Positions 11,003 to 23,859 of a stretch of 64,000 nt of DNA are shown here, piece after piece; position 1 is the first letter of the stretch, and every line of letters begins with the position of its first letter. A program made the translations under genes and the position numbers. The DNA lies in NCBI GenBank assembly GCA_039619475.1, contig CM077115.1, forward strand, positions 421,050,557-421,114,556. The letters are read 5' to 3'. Below the pieces are notes generated by a model, which saw only the letters and a list, made by a program, of their open reading frames with translations, did no database searches and was not told the origin of the DNA. This DNA is from Icerya purchasi (Eukaryota; Arthropoda; Insecta; Hemiptera; Monophlebidae).

Positions 11003-11113
11003 ATTGTTAACAAAAGTACATTTTTAAACTTAACAATTTTAAACGGTCAATATATTTCTTGCTTCTAAGAAATTTTGATTTTTACATAATATTAACTTCG
11101 TGATTATGTGCAG

Positions 11114-11455
11114 ATGTTAATTTTCATGGTTTTGTTAAAGATTAATTTAGGCTCATTTGAAAATACTTCAACTGAAATTGACGACGTCAGTTCTCTAGTA
11201 ATTGCGAATGAAGGTGAACGTTTGGAGTTTATGTGCCCTTTATGCGCCCATAAGGATGACAATTTCGCCAATTTAATCAAGCATATCGAGTCAACCCATA
11301 ACGATACAATTGAACTATTGGGACTAGAAAATATCATGAATAGAATCACAGTTGTAACGCCTGTTGCGAGCAGTATATCGAATCAAACGTCTGGGGCAGT
11401 GACGTCGGACAGCACTACTCTTGAAGGATTTCAACAGTTAGCAGTAGAGAAATGA
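11114..11455 (+). CDS. C2H2 zinc-finger protein, terminal exon E (finger 5)
   Basis: A CAG acceptor ends at 11113; the frame then runs at phase 0 to a TGA at 11453-11455. After a short hydrophobic start and an acidic segment, it encodes a canonical finger, FMCPLCAHKDD to LIKHIESTH, then a Ser/Thr-rich tail of about 50 residues ending LAVEK. With exons A-D it gives about 420 residues plus the missing N-terminus. The intron from exon D is about 5.1 kb, so an undetected exon in between is possible. The five fingers are dispersed rather than tandem, which suggests a divergent protein; no name is offered. Confidence 0.65.
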   Translation: MLIFMVLLKINLGSFENTSTEIDDVSSLVIANEGERLEFMCPLCAHKDDNFANLIKHIESTHNDTIELLGLENIMNRITVVTPVASSISNQTSGAVTSDSTTLEGFQQLAVEK

Positions 11456-12179
11456 CCAATTAAAATATTTTAATTAGTGTCTTCAAAGGTATAAACAACC
11501 GCGTTTTTAATATTACACATAACAATCTGTTTGTTGTTTTTTTTTTTTTCCCGGTATTATTAAGTGTCACCTTATTCTCTTCAGTATAATTATTACATTC
11601 ACTAAAATGAAACCGTCAATATTAGAAATTTTCACGGGGAATACTGGAAAAATTGTTCTACATTGTTTTATTAAATTTTTAATTATTTCTGTGATTCATG
11701 TATACGAAATGTTTTAGAATCAATTTTTTATCATTTTTCATTCACTCCTAACTTTAATAAGATCGACTTATTTGTTTTTTTTTGTTTTTTTTAGCATTTT
11801 TCTCTAAATGATCGTTTCAATGCGCCTAATCTTTTTTCGCTAGTAACTTCAATAACCCATAATTTTACATTGTGTGTAATTAGAAAATATATAGTTTTCA
11901 TAATCGTCAATTCTGACCTTTTCAGAATTTATTTAGCTTATGAACAACGGTTTTTCTTAATACATAAATTTTAATTCTTTAGACGAAATTTGCAGTGTTT
12001 ATAACTTTAGCCGTTAAATAATTTATTTTATTATAAATTTAAATATCGTTTGTATTAATCGATTTACAAATATGACGCTTATAGCCTATTATTATTATTT
12101 TATCTCCGATTGTGTAAAGATCTGAGTCTCTTGCGACTATTTTCCTTTGTTCTTGGGTCAATGTTCTTGTAGACAAGCC

Positions 12180-12290
12180 CATAAAAAAAAAAAAAAAAAA
12201 TCCAGCTTGTTTTATTAACTTTTATTAATTTATCAGTATTGTCTCGTTTTGTTGTGTTATCATCGGCATACTTAACATTTCAGATAATTT
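12180..12290 (-). pseudogene. Reverse-transcriptase relic (KYADD), non-LTR type
   Basis: The - strand gives VKYADDNTTKRD around 12,254-12,275, again the palm motif, followed by a decayed segment and an oligo-A run at 12,183-12,200 in + sense. It may belong to the same family as the relic at 10.3 kb. The match is short. Confidence 0.3.
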
Positions 12291-12299
12291 TTTTATCTG

Positions 12300-14200
12300 C
12301 GTGTATTTTATTTTTTCTATTGCTTAACAAACTTCGCACTATTATCAATCTCTCTTCTTATAAAAAATAAGACAAAAAAAAAATCACAGTCAGAATATAC
12401 AATTTCTTTTTTAATTCGCACTACCACCGGATATTTATACCGATTTTTAGTTACCTAATTTAGATGTTCTAAAATAATCTCTGTATTTCATAATCGAATA
12501 GAGATACTATTTGACCGTGCCGAAAGTTTTGTGATAATTGATGAAACATTCTGATGTATCGAATTTTTATAATTTTTCGATTATCTATCTTATCAAAATG
12601 TGTTCGCGGATTCTTCTTTGACATCAGTTTCGCTCGCTCTTGCAACGCTTAGGATAAATACGTGATTTTAATCTATGATTTTTACTTGCAGTTAAAAAGG
12701 AAACCTAAGCATTTTAATGTTGTCGTTTTTAAGCACAATTGTTGCCGAATCGTTTTCTCCGATTTCTGCCTGTGTACTTTATTGCGTAGCACACGTAGTA
12801 CATTGGCTAGGATGATTATAAATTAACAACTTATTTTTTCTTGTTTTAATAAAAGTCAAGCAGAATGAACTTGTCCAGTGACATATGAACACTGCACTAA
12901 AATGTTTTCAATGATTTCAACATTTATTTGTCTTCACTAAATTTATCGTTTAGTTGTAAACGATATTGCAATGAAAAAGAAATCAACGTATGTATCATTT
13001 ATTAAACCTAACAGCATCCGAATTTCATGTGTATTTAATCTTACAAATTTTCCCAAAATATTAATTTTTATGTATCGAAAATCATGGACATTATTAATAT
13101 CTATATTTATATTATTTTATCCATAGATTTTTATTGAAGTGGTTTAATTATCAAACTTATTTTATGTACTATTGCCGACTACTAGGTTAAAAAGAACTTT
13201 AATATAGAGGAAAATATGAATTTAGGTTATCCACTCAGACACACAATGCATAGTAGTGAAATATGCCCTATTGGTTGTGTACGCGAGTATATTAACATAA
13301 TCAAACACTTTTCGACATTATTTGTATGTAATTATTACTATTTTATGTTAATAGATTTTTTTTGTTTTTTTGTTTTTTTTGTGTGTAGATATAGGTTGAA
13401 GTCAAAAATGTTTAAATCCAAGATTTTTTTACGTTATAAAAATGAAGCCATACAGATGTTAGGGTTAAACTCTAAGTTTTAGGACATCGTTTTACTTGCA
13501 ATTTGTTATGACTGTTTAATTCCTTTTTTTTTTTTTTTTTTTTTTTAATAATGTTTATTGACGGCAATTATTATTGGATAATATGAATAATATTTAAATT
13601 AGTTTTAATAGTGTTTTTTATTTTTTCTAAAAGTTTGTTGTATTATTACAATTATTATATACCATTTGTACTATTATAATATGCGCGTGTGTTTGTGTCT
13701 ATATTTTTATTTACGTTTTAATCCTTATTTAATCCTAATTACCAAATGTCAATGTGTATATAACAGTGCATTTAAGCAAGTTTTTAAAAGTTATATTTGC
13801 TCTATTAAACATGCTGTTTATGGACGTATTATTTTAAATTTCATATCTTCTCAGTTTTGTTATATTTTAAATAAGAATAATAATGCATGAACGATTACTG
13901 CTCTTATAAGTTCGGAAAAAAGTAACACCTATGTCAACTCTGTAATCTCCTATAATTGAGATTTAAACGATTACGACTATCACTGATTAACATAAACAAT
14001 TTTTATTCGTCTTTTATGATTAGTATCAGCAGTGAATAGAGGTCTTGACTATAGCACAGCTACCGTTTATATATTTAAGTTGTTATTGAATAAAAACCGT
14101 TTCTTTATAACTTATAAGTGTTATTTTTTTATACAAAGTTTTATTTTCATCTTTAAAATTATAATTATTACTTAAACTTTGCATTTATTATTACTAAATA
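12300..14200. other. AT-rich stretch with no supported gene
   Basis: ORFs at 13216-13482 and 13666-13890 show no domain, no good splice context and homopolymer-driven composition. A poly-T tract lies at 13,526-13,546. Confidence 0.4.
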
Positions 14201-14209
14201 ATTTTCTTC

Positions 14210-14212
<3 letters not shown>

Positions 14213-14268
<56 letters not shown>

Positions 14269-14290
14269 GTATACGTATGTATGTATATAT
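14213..14290. repeat. (TA)n microsatellite with GTATGTA interruptions
   Basis: TA dinucleotide run broken by ATGTATACGTATG; both strands give artefactual Tyr-Ile-rich ORFs. Confidence 0.95.
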
Positions 14291-15017
14291 GTATATTTGT
14301 ATTATACATAAAATTGTCAAAAATGGACGGTGCCATTATTGTATATTGTTCCATTAAATATAATTGTTAAATTTTAAAATTATATTAATGCGTTTTATTA
14401 TTCGGTTATTTTTATTAATTACATTACTGTAATACTTTAAATTTTGTGCTCTATTTTACCGATTATTTTCTAAATCCCACTACTGTGTTATTGTATTATT
14501 TATTTTACCAAGATCTCGATGAGTATGTAAGTTATCATTATAATTTCTTTTTCTTTTTTTGTTACAAAATACACAACTTTCTCAGTTCTAATTAAATTTA
14601 ATTTACGCACTGCGCTAGTTTACGGTTACGTTTTTATACTTTTAAATACGCAGAAAAAAATGTTTTATTGTTATTCACAAATGATCATTTTTTTGCGCGT
14701 ATACGTAGGAATAATTTGTACTTTATGCTGTTATCGATTTTTACGAATTTACAGGTGTAAAAAATTACGAACAACACATGAAGTTTTGAATTCGGAATAG
14801 TTCATTTAAATATTCGCGGTTTTTTTTTTTCCCCTATCGTCACGCCAGTCTAGGAAGGACTCTGATTGACGTTGCTGCTTTATTTAAACTAAAACAAAAC
14901 CATTACTAAAGCTTCACCTATTGATGAAGATGAAATGGATGTAGTGTTTTTTTCCCTGAAAGACTATTCATTAATGATTTAAGCGAAAGTTTATTTAAGG
15001 CGCTCTCAAGTATACTC

Positions 15018-15190
15018 AGCCTGAAATAATCGGGTATTAGGGAAATCAGAGAAGGTATGTGAAAGCGTCCGAAGAAATGACTTCCGTCCAGCCCACCACT
15101 TTCATCGGTGCTGTTGAACTTATACATTGTTAACTTTAATTTCGCAACACCCAACCTCCTTTCATAATATGGGACTTACTTTACTTGCGT
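15018..15190 (+). mobile_element. Diverged second copy of the SINE body
   Basis: From CCTGAAATAAT to GGGACTTACTTTACTTG the sequence follows the body of the SINE at 3129-3412, including AGGGAAATC, a block like CTTTCATCGGTGCTGTTG and ATATGGGACTTACT. No clear tRNA-like head is visible, so it is 5'-truncated or its head is decayed. Confidence 0.6.
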
Positions 15191-15229
15191 GATTTCGTAT
15201 AATTCTAATGCAGACACACGCATTAACTT

Positions 15230-16300
15230 AATACTACATTCCAAACGGACTACATCATTCGTAGATCCCTGATCCATGTTCGTTGCGGTCTTTTTCGAGC
15301 ATTTCCCAGAAGATGTCTGCGATACAAACGTTTAATATTAGGATTGTGGTGTTTATTTAGTTTATTGTAAATATTGATGCACTGCTTAGTATAAATTTCG
15401 TGACTGAACGGTATATTCATATTAATATGCAAAAAGTGTGTGATCTGTAACATTGAACGGGGCAATGGCTATTATTCCTATAATCTTTGACTGCTGTTGC
15501 TGGATTCTGTTAAGGTTGCTATTCGATGTTGCTTCATAAATATGCTGCCCATATTTCCAGATTAGCGTAATAACAGTTATTTCTTTCTTTTTTTTTTTTG
15601 CAATCACATGGAGGTTGCGGGTTAGAGTAAAGGCTCAAATACATTACTCAGTTGACTTGAAAAAATGGCTGCTGATTATTTTAAGGGGCGGATAAAATTT
15701 TCTGTTCAACGTAACTTATCGCCATTTATTTTTTAATTTTCCGCATATCAGTTCATATTTTAATTTTTTTCTAGATGCTGTTGTTATGTTTTTGAAGCAT
15801 AGACTAGATTAGCGTGAGCTACGAGAATGCTTGTATCATCTGCAAAAGTGGCGGTAAGCATTGTCTTAAGCTGTATATAAAAATAATGTAAGAGTGGGCC
15901 AAGAATCTTTGCGGAACAAATGCACTGATTGCAATTTATTTAGATATAACAACTGATTTTAACGTGAAGACTTCTGCAGTGTAGGTACCGATTGCATAAT
16001 CTTATATAGATCATTAGGTATGTTACACTTTAGTTCGATCTATTAGCCCCGTGCGAAATAATGCCCAAAGCCTACTTGGTATTTAGAAAATCGCATTACA
16101 ATATTATTTTCTTTCCGATCCGGTGTAATTGATGCATTGTAGAATATTGTTTTCTGAAGCTGGTCAGAAATTAAGTAACCGGATTTTTTTGGATTTCAGT
16201 CAAGCTGCTCGTCAAAGCATTTCGAGTAATTTCGGCACAGCACTCAGAAGAGTGATTGGCCCGTAAAAAGAAAGATCCGAGAAATTGTTAAATCGTATTA
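15230..16300 (-). pseudogene. Jockey-like non-LTR retrotransposon, ORF2 reverse-transcriptase relic
   Basis: On the - strand several Jockey RT landmarks occur in order. GPITLLSAVPKLLEML at 16,214-16,262 matches the fingers-domain block that in this family reads Arg-Pro-Ile-Ser-Leu-Leu. LTATFADDTSILV at about 15,825-15,860 contains the catalytic FADD. IWKYGQHIYEATSNSN at about 15,515-15,565 is the thumb-region block with a conserved Trp-x-Tyr-Gly. A tail LLGNARKRPQRTW follows at about 15,265-15,310. Frames change and stops intervene, so the copy is dead. ORF1 remnants of the same orientation lie upstream at 17.6-18.6 kb. Confidence 0.75.
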
Positions 16301-16967
16301 AAGTCAAACATATATATGTTAACGTGTGGACACTTTTTCTGTCTAAGGTCAAAAGCGTTGGGAAATTTTATCCGTCGAAAGCATTTGCTTCTTATTCTAG
16401 CGTCTTATTCTCCACTTTTCTTCCTGATTGACTATATAATTTAGTATAAGTATTTCCGATTGATCCATTTTCTGAGTTTAATAAAGAGGAGAATTTTATG
16501 TGTTTATTATATGTAGTTCATTGATTTTATCATGCAACTTTCTTGTTATGTAGAACTTTAAAAACGTGTCTTTTTAAAAAGAAGGTATTCTGTGCTGTTG
16601 GCACCAGACAACATGAGCAATCCTAGTTATTTGAATTCATTTCCTTAATTTTACGGGAAAGCTAAGGGTTTTTTGGTATACCCTTTTGGGTCGAATAGTG
16701 GTTTTAATTATGCACTCTTTCTGAACGTTTTTATAAAAGATTGCACCGCTGTAGCCTCTTGTAGATTTTAAACGTAACTTTAAGTTTTATATTCAGGTGA
16801 ACTGAAAAGGTATCCTTCAATTGATACTATTATTTAGTGTTGTATGTTTAAACTGAAACTTGAAATTAAGCGCCTGTTGGTTAATGTTGGTGCAAAAAAA
16901 ATTTCAATTCATTTCGTGATCGCATATGGCCCAATGAGTAGCCGAAAGCGCCGTTTTTTATTTTTTT

Positions 16968-17407
16968 TTGTTTTTTCTTTATAAGAAATTTTTTGATTCA
17001 TTACAATTCCAAAGCACAAGATTACTATTTGCTAACATAACACGAGTCAAAGGAATTTATTTAAAACAGTTAAAAGAGAGTTTTAAAGATTTAAAGTCAT
17101 TTATTGATCTATTCAGAACGTTAATTACTCAAATCGATTCCATTAGTTAAATCCCGTTCCTTTCGTGAATATGGTATATATACATATTTTCTTGTATTAA
17201 CATTATTCTCACGTGAAAAATTTCATTTTTTCCACCGCCTGCGGGATTAACAGGATCCGAATTAGTAAAGTAGAAAAATCCTAATTGTTTAATTTCGAAA
17301 GTTTCTATTCGAACGTTTATTAAATCGTCAAAGTCGTTCGTGCATTGTTCGTTTATACTCTGAACATCCTCCATAACTTGCGAAATGCTTGTCTTGACAC
17401 AATTCAC
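16968..17407. other. Spacer between Jockey ORF2 and ORF1 relics; small ORFs of unknown nature
   Basis: A 60-codon + strand ORF and an 86-codon - strand ORF lie here. The latter is acidic with SINEQCTNDFDDLINVR and could be decayed ORF1 C-terminus or ORF2 N-terminus. No domain is recognised. Confidence 0.3.
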
Positions 17408-17589
17408 ATATACACATATATATATATATATATATAAGCTTTAAGTCAGCGGCTTGATCATAATTTTTGGAGTCGTACTGATTCTTAAATTGAACACATC
17501 TACAAGGGAAATTGCAATAATGTTTTGAATGGCCATAAAATTAGCATCTTTTATACTAAATTGTTATTTGTTATTACGTTTTCTACTTC

Positions 17590-18560
17590 CGCTTTAGTAT
17601 ATAGTGTGGTCTAGACAGAAAAAATATTTGATTACTTTAGGTGCAGAATCCATGTAATGCATCGGTGATTGCAACTTGTTTTCAAGAGGTAACACGATAA
17701 CCACATTGATAACATTAAATCCTATTTTTTCTAATTCGTTTTTAATTTCTTTTAAATCTGTAGAGGGATGTAATTACGGCAACAATACACTGAGTGGGCT
17801 TTTTTTATTTAAGCCCTAGTATGTGTAGATTTTTTTTTCCCGTGGTAAATATTTTTCTACACTACTTAATGTTTTTAGAATTAATTGTAACTCCCGTTAT
17901 TGTAGACCGTATATATGTATTTGATATACATATGTAAGATCTGTTTTATCGAATTAATATTTTCAATATTTTTCCACTAATATTGGAGGAATCAATCTCT
18001 ACCCTTTCTTGTTATTTATGAAATCTATTTTATGGTTTTTAATTTCACTAGGAGTTGAATTAGTATAAATTTTGTTCTTAATGGAAGTGTTAACATCGCA
18101 TCGTTTAAGTTATCGTCCGTCATGGTGCAATTGCCCGATAAGGATTGAAAAATTTTTCCTACAGTTTCGGAGGGTGTGAGCGGCGAATTAGAACGGTAAG
18201 GCGAGTTTAAAAATTCTTCTGTTGTTTTCAATCAAGTTCTATTAATTATCGTATTTTTAATATCCTATCGGCGAAACGGAATTTTTCGTTTTAAAAGCCG
18301 ACGAATAATCGATTGAATTATCGATGCTATTATTTATTTGAAGAGATGTTGTAGCGAGTGGAACTGAACTGTTTTTTTGGTCCGCGGGACAATTCATAAT
18401 TCGAAAATAGTATCGTATACAGAATGATAAATACAACCGCTCTAAAAGTGAAACTGTGCTAGAAAAACCGAACGCACTCGGGAAAGTGGGATTATCAATT
18501 ACTCGGACGATCACTAACCAGCTCTGTAGTAATTGAACTGTGTACGACCGACAATCCAAT
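17590..18560 (-). pseudogene. Jockey-like ORF1 (Gag-like) relic with PRE_C2HC-type segment
   Basis: At about 17,640-17,760 the - strand reads LKEIKNELEKIGFNVINVV and then PMHYMDSAPK, the layout of the PRE_C2HC domain that precedes the zinc knuckles in Jockey-group ORF1 proteins. Further upstream, a proline motif RLIPPILVEKYWKY near 17,960-18,010 and two ORFs (18025-18231 and 18257-18559) probably represent the N-terminal half. Zinc knuckles themselves are not found. Position and orientation agree with the ORF2 relic at 15.2-16.3 kb, so both belong to one element about 3.3 kb long. Confidence 0.55.
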
Positions 18561-18689
18561 TTAAAGAAAAACGCACAAAGTACAAATTAATAGTTCAATA
18601 AGGCGCTCTTATGCTCATCATGTAAACTAAATTTAAAATTATTTGGATTGCTCCATTTTATTCTATAGGAAACGAAATTGTTACATTAA

Positions 18690-18975
18690 GTACGCGTATG
18701 TGTTGTTAGACAATAGTAAAAAGAAGGAAGATAAAAAATTTTTTGGACACTTTATGAGAGGCGAAAAATACAAATTACTACAGACAATAATAATGGGCAT
18801 GATAGAAGGAAGAAGAAATCCGGGAAGAAGAAAGACCGCTTGGATAGATAATATAAAAAAATGGACCGGAATTAAGAAAACAGAAGATCTAGTCAGAATA
18901 GCAAAAGATCGAAATCAATTCCAGCAGATAATCCAATCCATACATGATGATTAAGCAATACCCGAATCGGGTGGC
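18690..18975 (+). pseudogene. C-terminal tail of an RTE/CR1-like endonuclease-reverse transcriptase
   Basis: The frame ending at 18,954 contains FFGHFMRGEKYKLLQ, GMIEGRRNPGRRKTAWID and then WTGIKKTEDLVRIAKDR, ending SIHDD. This is the well-known C-terminal pattern of insect RT ORFs, where a Gly-His core is followed by Glu-Gly-Arg-Arg, then Gly-Arg-Arg and a tryptophan. It is a 5'-truncated copy on the strand opposite to the Jockey element beside it. Confidence 0.75.
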
Positions 18976-18979
18976 ACGA

Positions 18980-21900
18980 GAAGAAGATGTGTTGTTACCT
19001 AGGTATCCTTCTAAGAAGAAAATATTTTTTAAACAAAAAAAAAAAAACGTTTTGATTAGGATTATCTTTTTTACGATTATAAATAATGAAAGTTGTTCAA
19101 AAAAATTAAGTTCGAAAATTTAAAGTGTCCTTTACTCCAATCGTAGTATACAAGAGTTAACTAACTGAATGTGTAAAATGTTGTTGCTGTACTACAGGAA
19201 AAATATTTTTTCGTATTTTAATTTGCATCATCTAAACTGATAGGATTAATGACGATTTTAATTTTTCGGTCTTCTTAAAACGGTATAAGCCTGTCTTTAT
19301 CAGAAAATGTTTAGATTAATGAGAAGGTTTTTGAAATTAATTACGCAGATTTCGGGATATTTTTACGTTCGAACAAACTTTCTCCCGTTTTTAATATTAA
19401 TAAGAATTTAAAAACTTATCCGGCGCGAATGAAAGTATACAAGATTCGCGGAGGAAAGTTTGGTATATTTTTGATACGTTTTAATAAACATGAGTCAACT
19501 TCACAGAACCGAAAACAGCTGAATTAAAAAGCGGAGAATTTTGTAGAATAAATTTGGACTAATTTTTACTTTGATGCTAATAAAATTTTTTTATGATTAA
19601 AAACCTTTTACAATCTTATAATCATTTCAACTGCGGCATTAATATTTCCATTATACTCGTAGGAAGTACGGACCGTGTATCCAAAAATACGAAAATATGA
19701 GCACAAAGGAACAAAAAATATTAACAAACTGTTAAAAATTAACTTTAAATAACTAAAATAATTTGCATTAAGTTATACAAATTAAAAACATTTTTTAGTA
19801 TCTAGAATTACAAATGTTATCCATCCTCTGGTAGTTACATAATTTGTAATAATTTAACAAAAATAAATTTCTAAATAAATAACCTTTTATTTAAATCATC
19901 TGATTCGGAATGCTAGTTTTTTTTTTGTTGTTATAATTTTACTATTAGGTCCATTTGGGCTGCCAAATATTTTGAATTGATCAAATTTTTAAAAAAAAAC
20001 ATTTTAATTCAGCGTGACATTTATTTTTTCGTTCAGTAATTTAAAATAAATACTATTTTAATTGTTGTTTGTTTTATTTAATTTTAATGACGTTAAAAAA
20101 GCATTCGGTATTCTTGTATTTGTATTTCGTTTATATGAAGAAGACGTCGCATAATTTTAGACTTTTTTAAATAAATTAGATGACTTACTTTTTAATGAAC
20201 ATTCCTCTGAATTTTTGCAGTTTTCAGCTAGTTTTGCATAAATTTTTTATGATGCGTATGAAATTTATACTTTTATCATTTATTGCTATGAACCTATTCT
20301 GAACAAAAATGAATTACTAAGAAGTAGATATAATGAACTTCGCACAAGGAACACTTTTAAAGTTCCCGACGTTTCTTCTGCAACTCATTGCGAAATCATT
20401 CCTATGTGAAACTGACTTTAAAGTAAATATTACGTAACGATGTTTCTAGATATTAAGATAACATCGGAAATAATTCTCACCGGTTTTTAAGAGATTAGCA
20501 AGAAATTAAATTATGGAGACCGTCCATAATAATTTTCGTAATACGTGGAGGATCGAAGGACGGGTTTTTCCCGACGGAAATTACTTCGCATAGGAGTCTA
20601 AGCGTTTATTGTCGGTATCCAAAAACAAAGTAAAAAATAACAGTGCGCCAAATTTGTACAATTTAGGAACGGCTGCGTTCTTTCTTACTCGGTAGCACAC
20701 GTAACAAAGTTAAATTTTTCGAAGAAAAACCCACGAGTATACTTTCACAGATAAGACAAAATACGATTTCGGTGACTGGACCAAATAAACAAAATAGATG
20801 AAACCAGTTCTTGACTAGAAAAAAAAAAAAAAAAAAGTAATAAAAAATTTCTCAGATTCGACGGCATAATACTACTATGTAAAAAAAAAAAGAAATAGGC
20901 AACTAGGCCTCAGATATTTTTTAACGCTGTGCAACGTAACGGTTAAAATCGATGTCAAACTTACCGCAACTACCGAACTAGTGTAACAAAGTAAACAAAT
21001 AGTCTATTAATTCAAACTACGGTAGAAGATCTGCCACGATTTACAAATCTTCCCTCGGTTCAACAGTATTCGATAACGGACGAGACGCACAGGCCGCCGA
21101 CATGTGTCACTAGCAATTGACGCAAAGTTACAGCCCGAAAGCCAACACGTGCCGTATATCTGATCATGTACGGATTCTCGATTTTAGCCGAGTAAGCGTC
21201 CTTGATACATTTCTAAAACGCTGCAGAGATCGGTATTTGATTTTAATTGTACAATAATTTTTAGCTCGAGCATCCTCGAAAGATAACGCTATAAATATCG
21301 AATTCGTATCAATATGTTGAACTGGCACAAATTATTATTCCCATCGTTTATTTTTCACTTGATATTTCGAAAATATTTATTTTCTCTACTTCGTTTAAAA
21401 TTAATCGTACTAATGAAAAATTTGAAATTTCGCTGACGGGTAGTATTAAAAATAAAATTATTTCGGCAAACATTATGTTCTTATAATAATATATCTGCAT
21501 TTGATGTATCCAGATAGTTTACTTTGGCCATCGTTGGAAATAATTTAATTGCTTCTAATTTAGTGTAAGCTGTCGAAAACGTCAAATAAAGATATTTTAA
21601 GAACGCGATGTTTAGCGCAAATAATTTTATTTTTGATCTGAACAAATTCCCATAATGTAATTTTATATATGCTCACAATATACTAAATATATCAAAATTG
21701 TACATAAGTAAAATTTGAAGTACATTTATTTCATGTAAAATAATTAGAAACTTTGACACAAAACGAAGTGTACTATAATCGTATCTGTTTTATTTTTTAA
21801 TGTTTATTTTTTACGAGGAAGTATTTTTTATTTCCTCGAAACTGATGAGATGATTGTTTAGCTAATTTTAATACTTCTTTCTCTTTTTTTGTTTTTCTCA

Positions 21901-22540
21901 ACTCGCCAACGAGTATTTTGATTGTGAAAAGAATAAAAAAAGGAGGAAAATGTACGAGAATTAATAAGAGAATAAGAAAAAGAATGATAAGAAGAAGTTA
22001 AAAATAATCGATGATTAGCCATAGTACTGAAAATATAAGATACCGGGCAACCAGCGCAGTAGTTTTTCTCGATGGTAAGTATGATTCTGATCAAGATAAC
22101 CCCATTCCGTTTGATCTGATGGCAAAATCGGAACAGCATTGTCGGAACAGATTAGAAAGATCTGAATATCAGTAGATTTAAAACTAGGATACAAATTTAT
22201 TTGTAGGATATAGAATAGATCGGAAAGGTGTTTTTTTTATATTGGTACAAGTAGCAAGTGTAGTGTGAAGATATTTTGCTATCCACCGGCATCTAGAAAT
22301 TTTTTTGTTTAATACTCTGTTCTAATTTTTCATTAGATGAATATATTTCATTATTTTAAACTTATTAATAATTAATGCAGTTTAAAACGGGTTTATGTAT
22401 CACATGCAAAATAATTGCATCTACAAACGAATGTTAGTGTAGTATTACATTAGTTTTCAATACGTTACACTTAAATTTTATAATTTAACACTGCTCATAA
22501 ATACGTTTTTATTAATAACGGATTGCAATGCGGTATTTAA
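18980..22540. other. AT-rich stretch with no supported gene
   Basis: Contains poly-A tracts (20,820-20,837; 20,881-20,891) and a short GC-richer patch near 21,050-21,190. A 93-codon - strand ORF at 21858-22139 has no recognised domain. Confidence 0.4.
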
Positions 22541-23855
22541 ATAAAGCCCGTAGCCAGGAAGGAGCAAAGGAAGAGGCGACCCCTCCATAACTTCTACATT
22601 TTTTATTTTAATTTAAGAAACGATTGCACCACAGCTAAACAGAAAATAAATTGAACAAATGAGAAAAATTACATGAAACGTTTGCTGCAGAATTATTTTC
22701 GCACTACTCGAGTGCTACATTTTGACGAGTTATAAAATAAAGAGAAGAAAGAATGGAAAGATGGAATGGGATGAAACTTTCACAAACAGCAAGCGGTACA
22801 CGTACACATTGGATACATATTGTAAACGTCGCGATCTCCCTGTCCCATTACAGTTGCGAAATGTTAGATACGTAATGTTAACGTCTTTAAAAAAAAAAAT
22901 GAACGGCCCTATAGTGAAAGAAATGTAAGCACAATTAGTATCGTCGATGTTGTAAAAAAGTTAATGGTGCATCGCATTCCCTCGTAATTTTCAATATGCT
23001 TATCAGGGGGGATATTCTGAAGACGAGAAAATTGAGGTTGTCTCCCTAACAACTATCCGACCTGCATAAGGCTTTTCTTAAAAACTTTAATGGAAGAAAA
23101 GTAAATGTTTAACCGTGCCTTTGCGAAAACCGTCATCATGTGAAGGAGCGAATATATTGTGTCAACTGTTATAAATACATTTTGTAATACGTTTCTGAAG
23201 TCGTAAAAACGGAAAAACGTCGTTTGTTCAAGACTAAATCAATTTATGACAAAAGAGAGAAGAGGAGATGAGGCGATTAGAAAAAATACAATTTTAACGA
23301 TACTGCGACTAGAAAAATAAATGACTGTATTGACGATTAAGCACGGAACAAAGGAAAAGTACGAAGTGTGACTAGAATTAAAATTAGCAAAATCCTATGT
23401 TGCAGAGACGATGCTCGTTTATATCTATCCATCCAAATAGTTTGCTATTAAAAATTTTCCTGAAAAATTTGATACGACCATTTTAACCCGAATGTGTTGT
23501 TTTTTACCTTGAAATATTTTCGAAGTCATTTTGTTTTTTGTAATGTTTAATGAGAAAAATTATCTACAAAAAGTAACCTGTAGAGGCACCGCTCTACACA
23601 GACGAGAAATAATTATTGTTTACATGTAACCACATTGTGTCGGCTCAGTTATTAAAAAAAGGTCGAAAAAATTTAGAATTTAAAAAATTAAATGAAAATT
23701 TTGTAATACGTGTTTTGAACAATCTAAACAGCCTGATGGACTTGGAGGAGCGATTTAACGATCCCCCCGTCAAAAAAAATATACACGATAAATTGACAGA
23801 AGCAGGCTCGTAAAATCGTACAGTAAATACGACATAACAAGATTTAGTAGAAGAA
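22541..23855. other. Probable decayed repeat, unclassified
   Basis: CCCGTAGCCAGGAAGG at about 22,547-22,562 followed by GCGACCCCTCC resembles the end of a common insect DNA repeat. The + strand ORFs at 22722-22928 and 23616-23813 are fragments without a recognisable domain. I cannot classify the element. Confidence 0.25.
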
Positions 23856-23859
23856 ATAT

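Noticed and set aside
17147..18559. Endogenous viral element or host gene on the - strand
   Set aside because: The PRE_C2HC-like segment and its position upstream of a Jockey RT in the same orientation explain the ORFs better.
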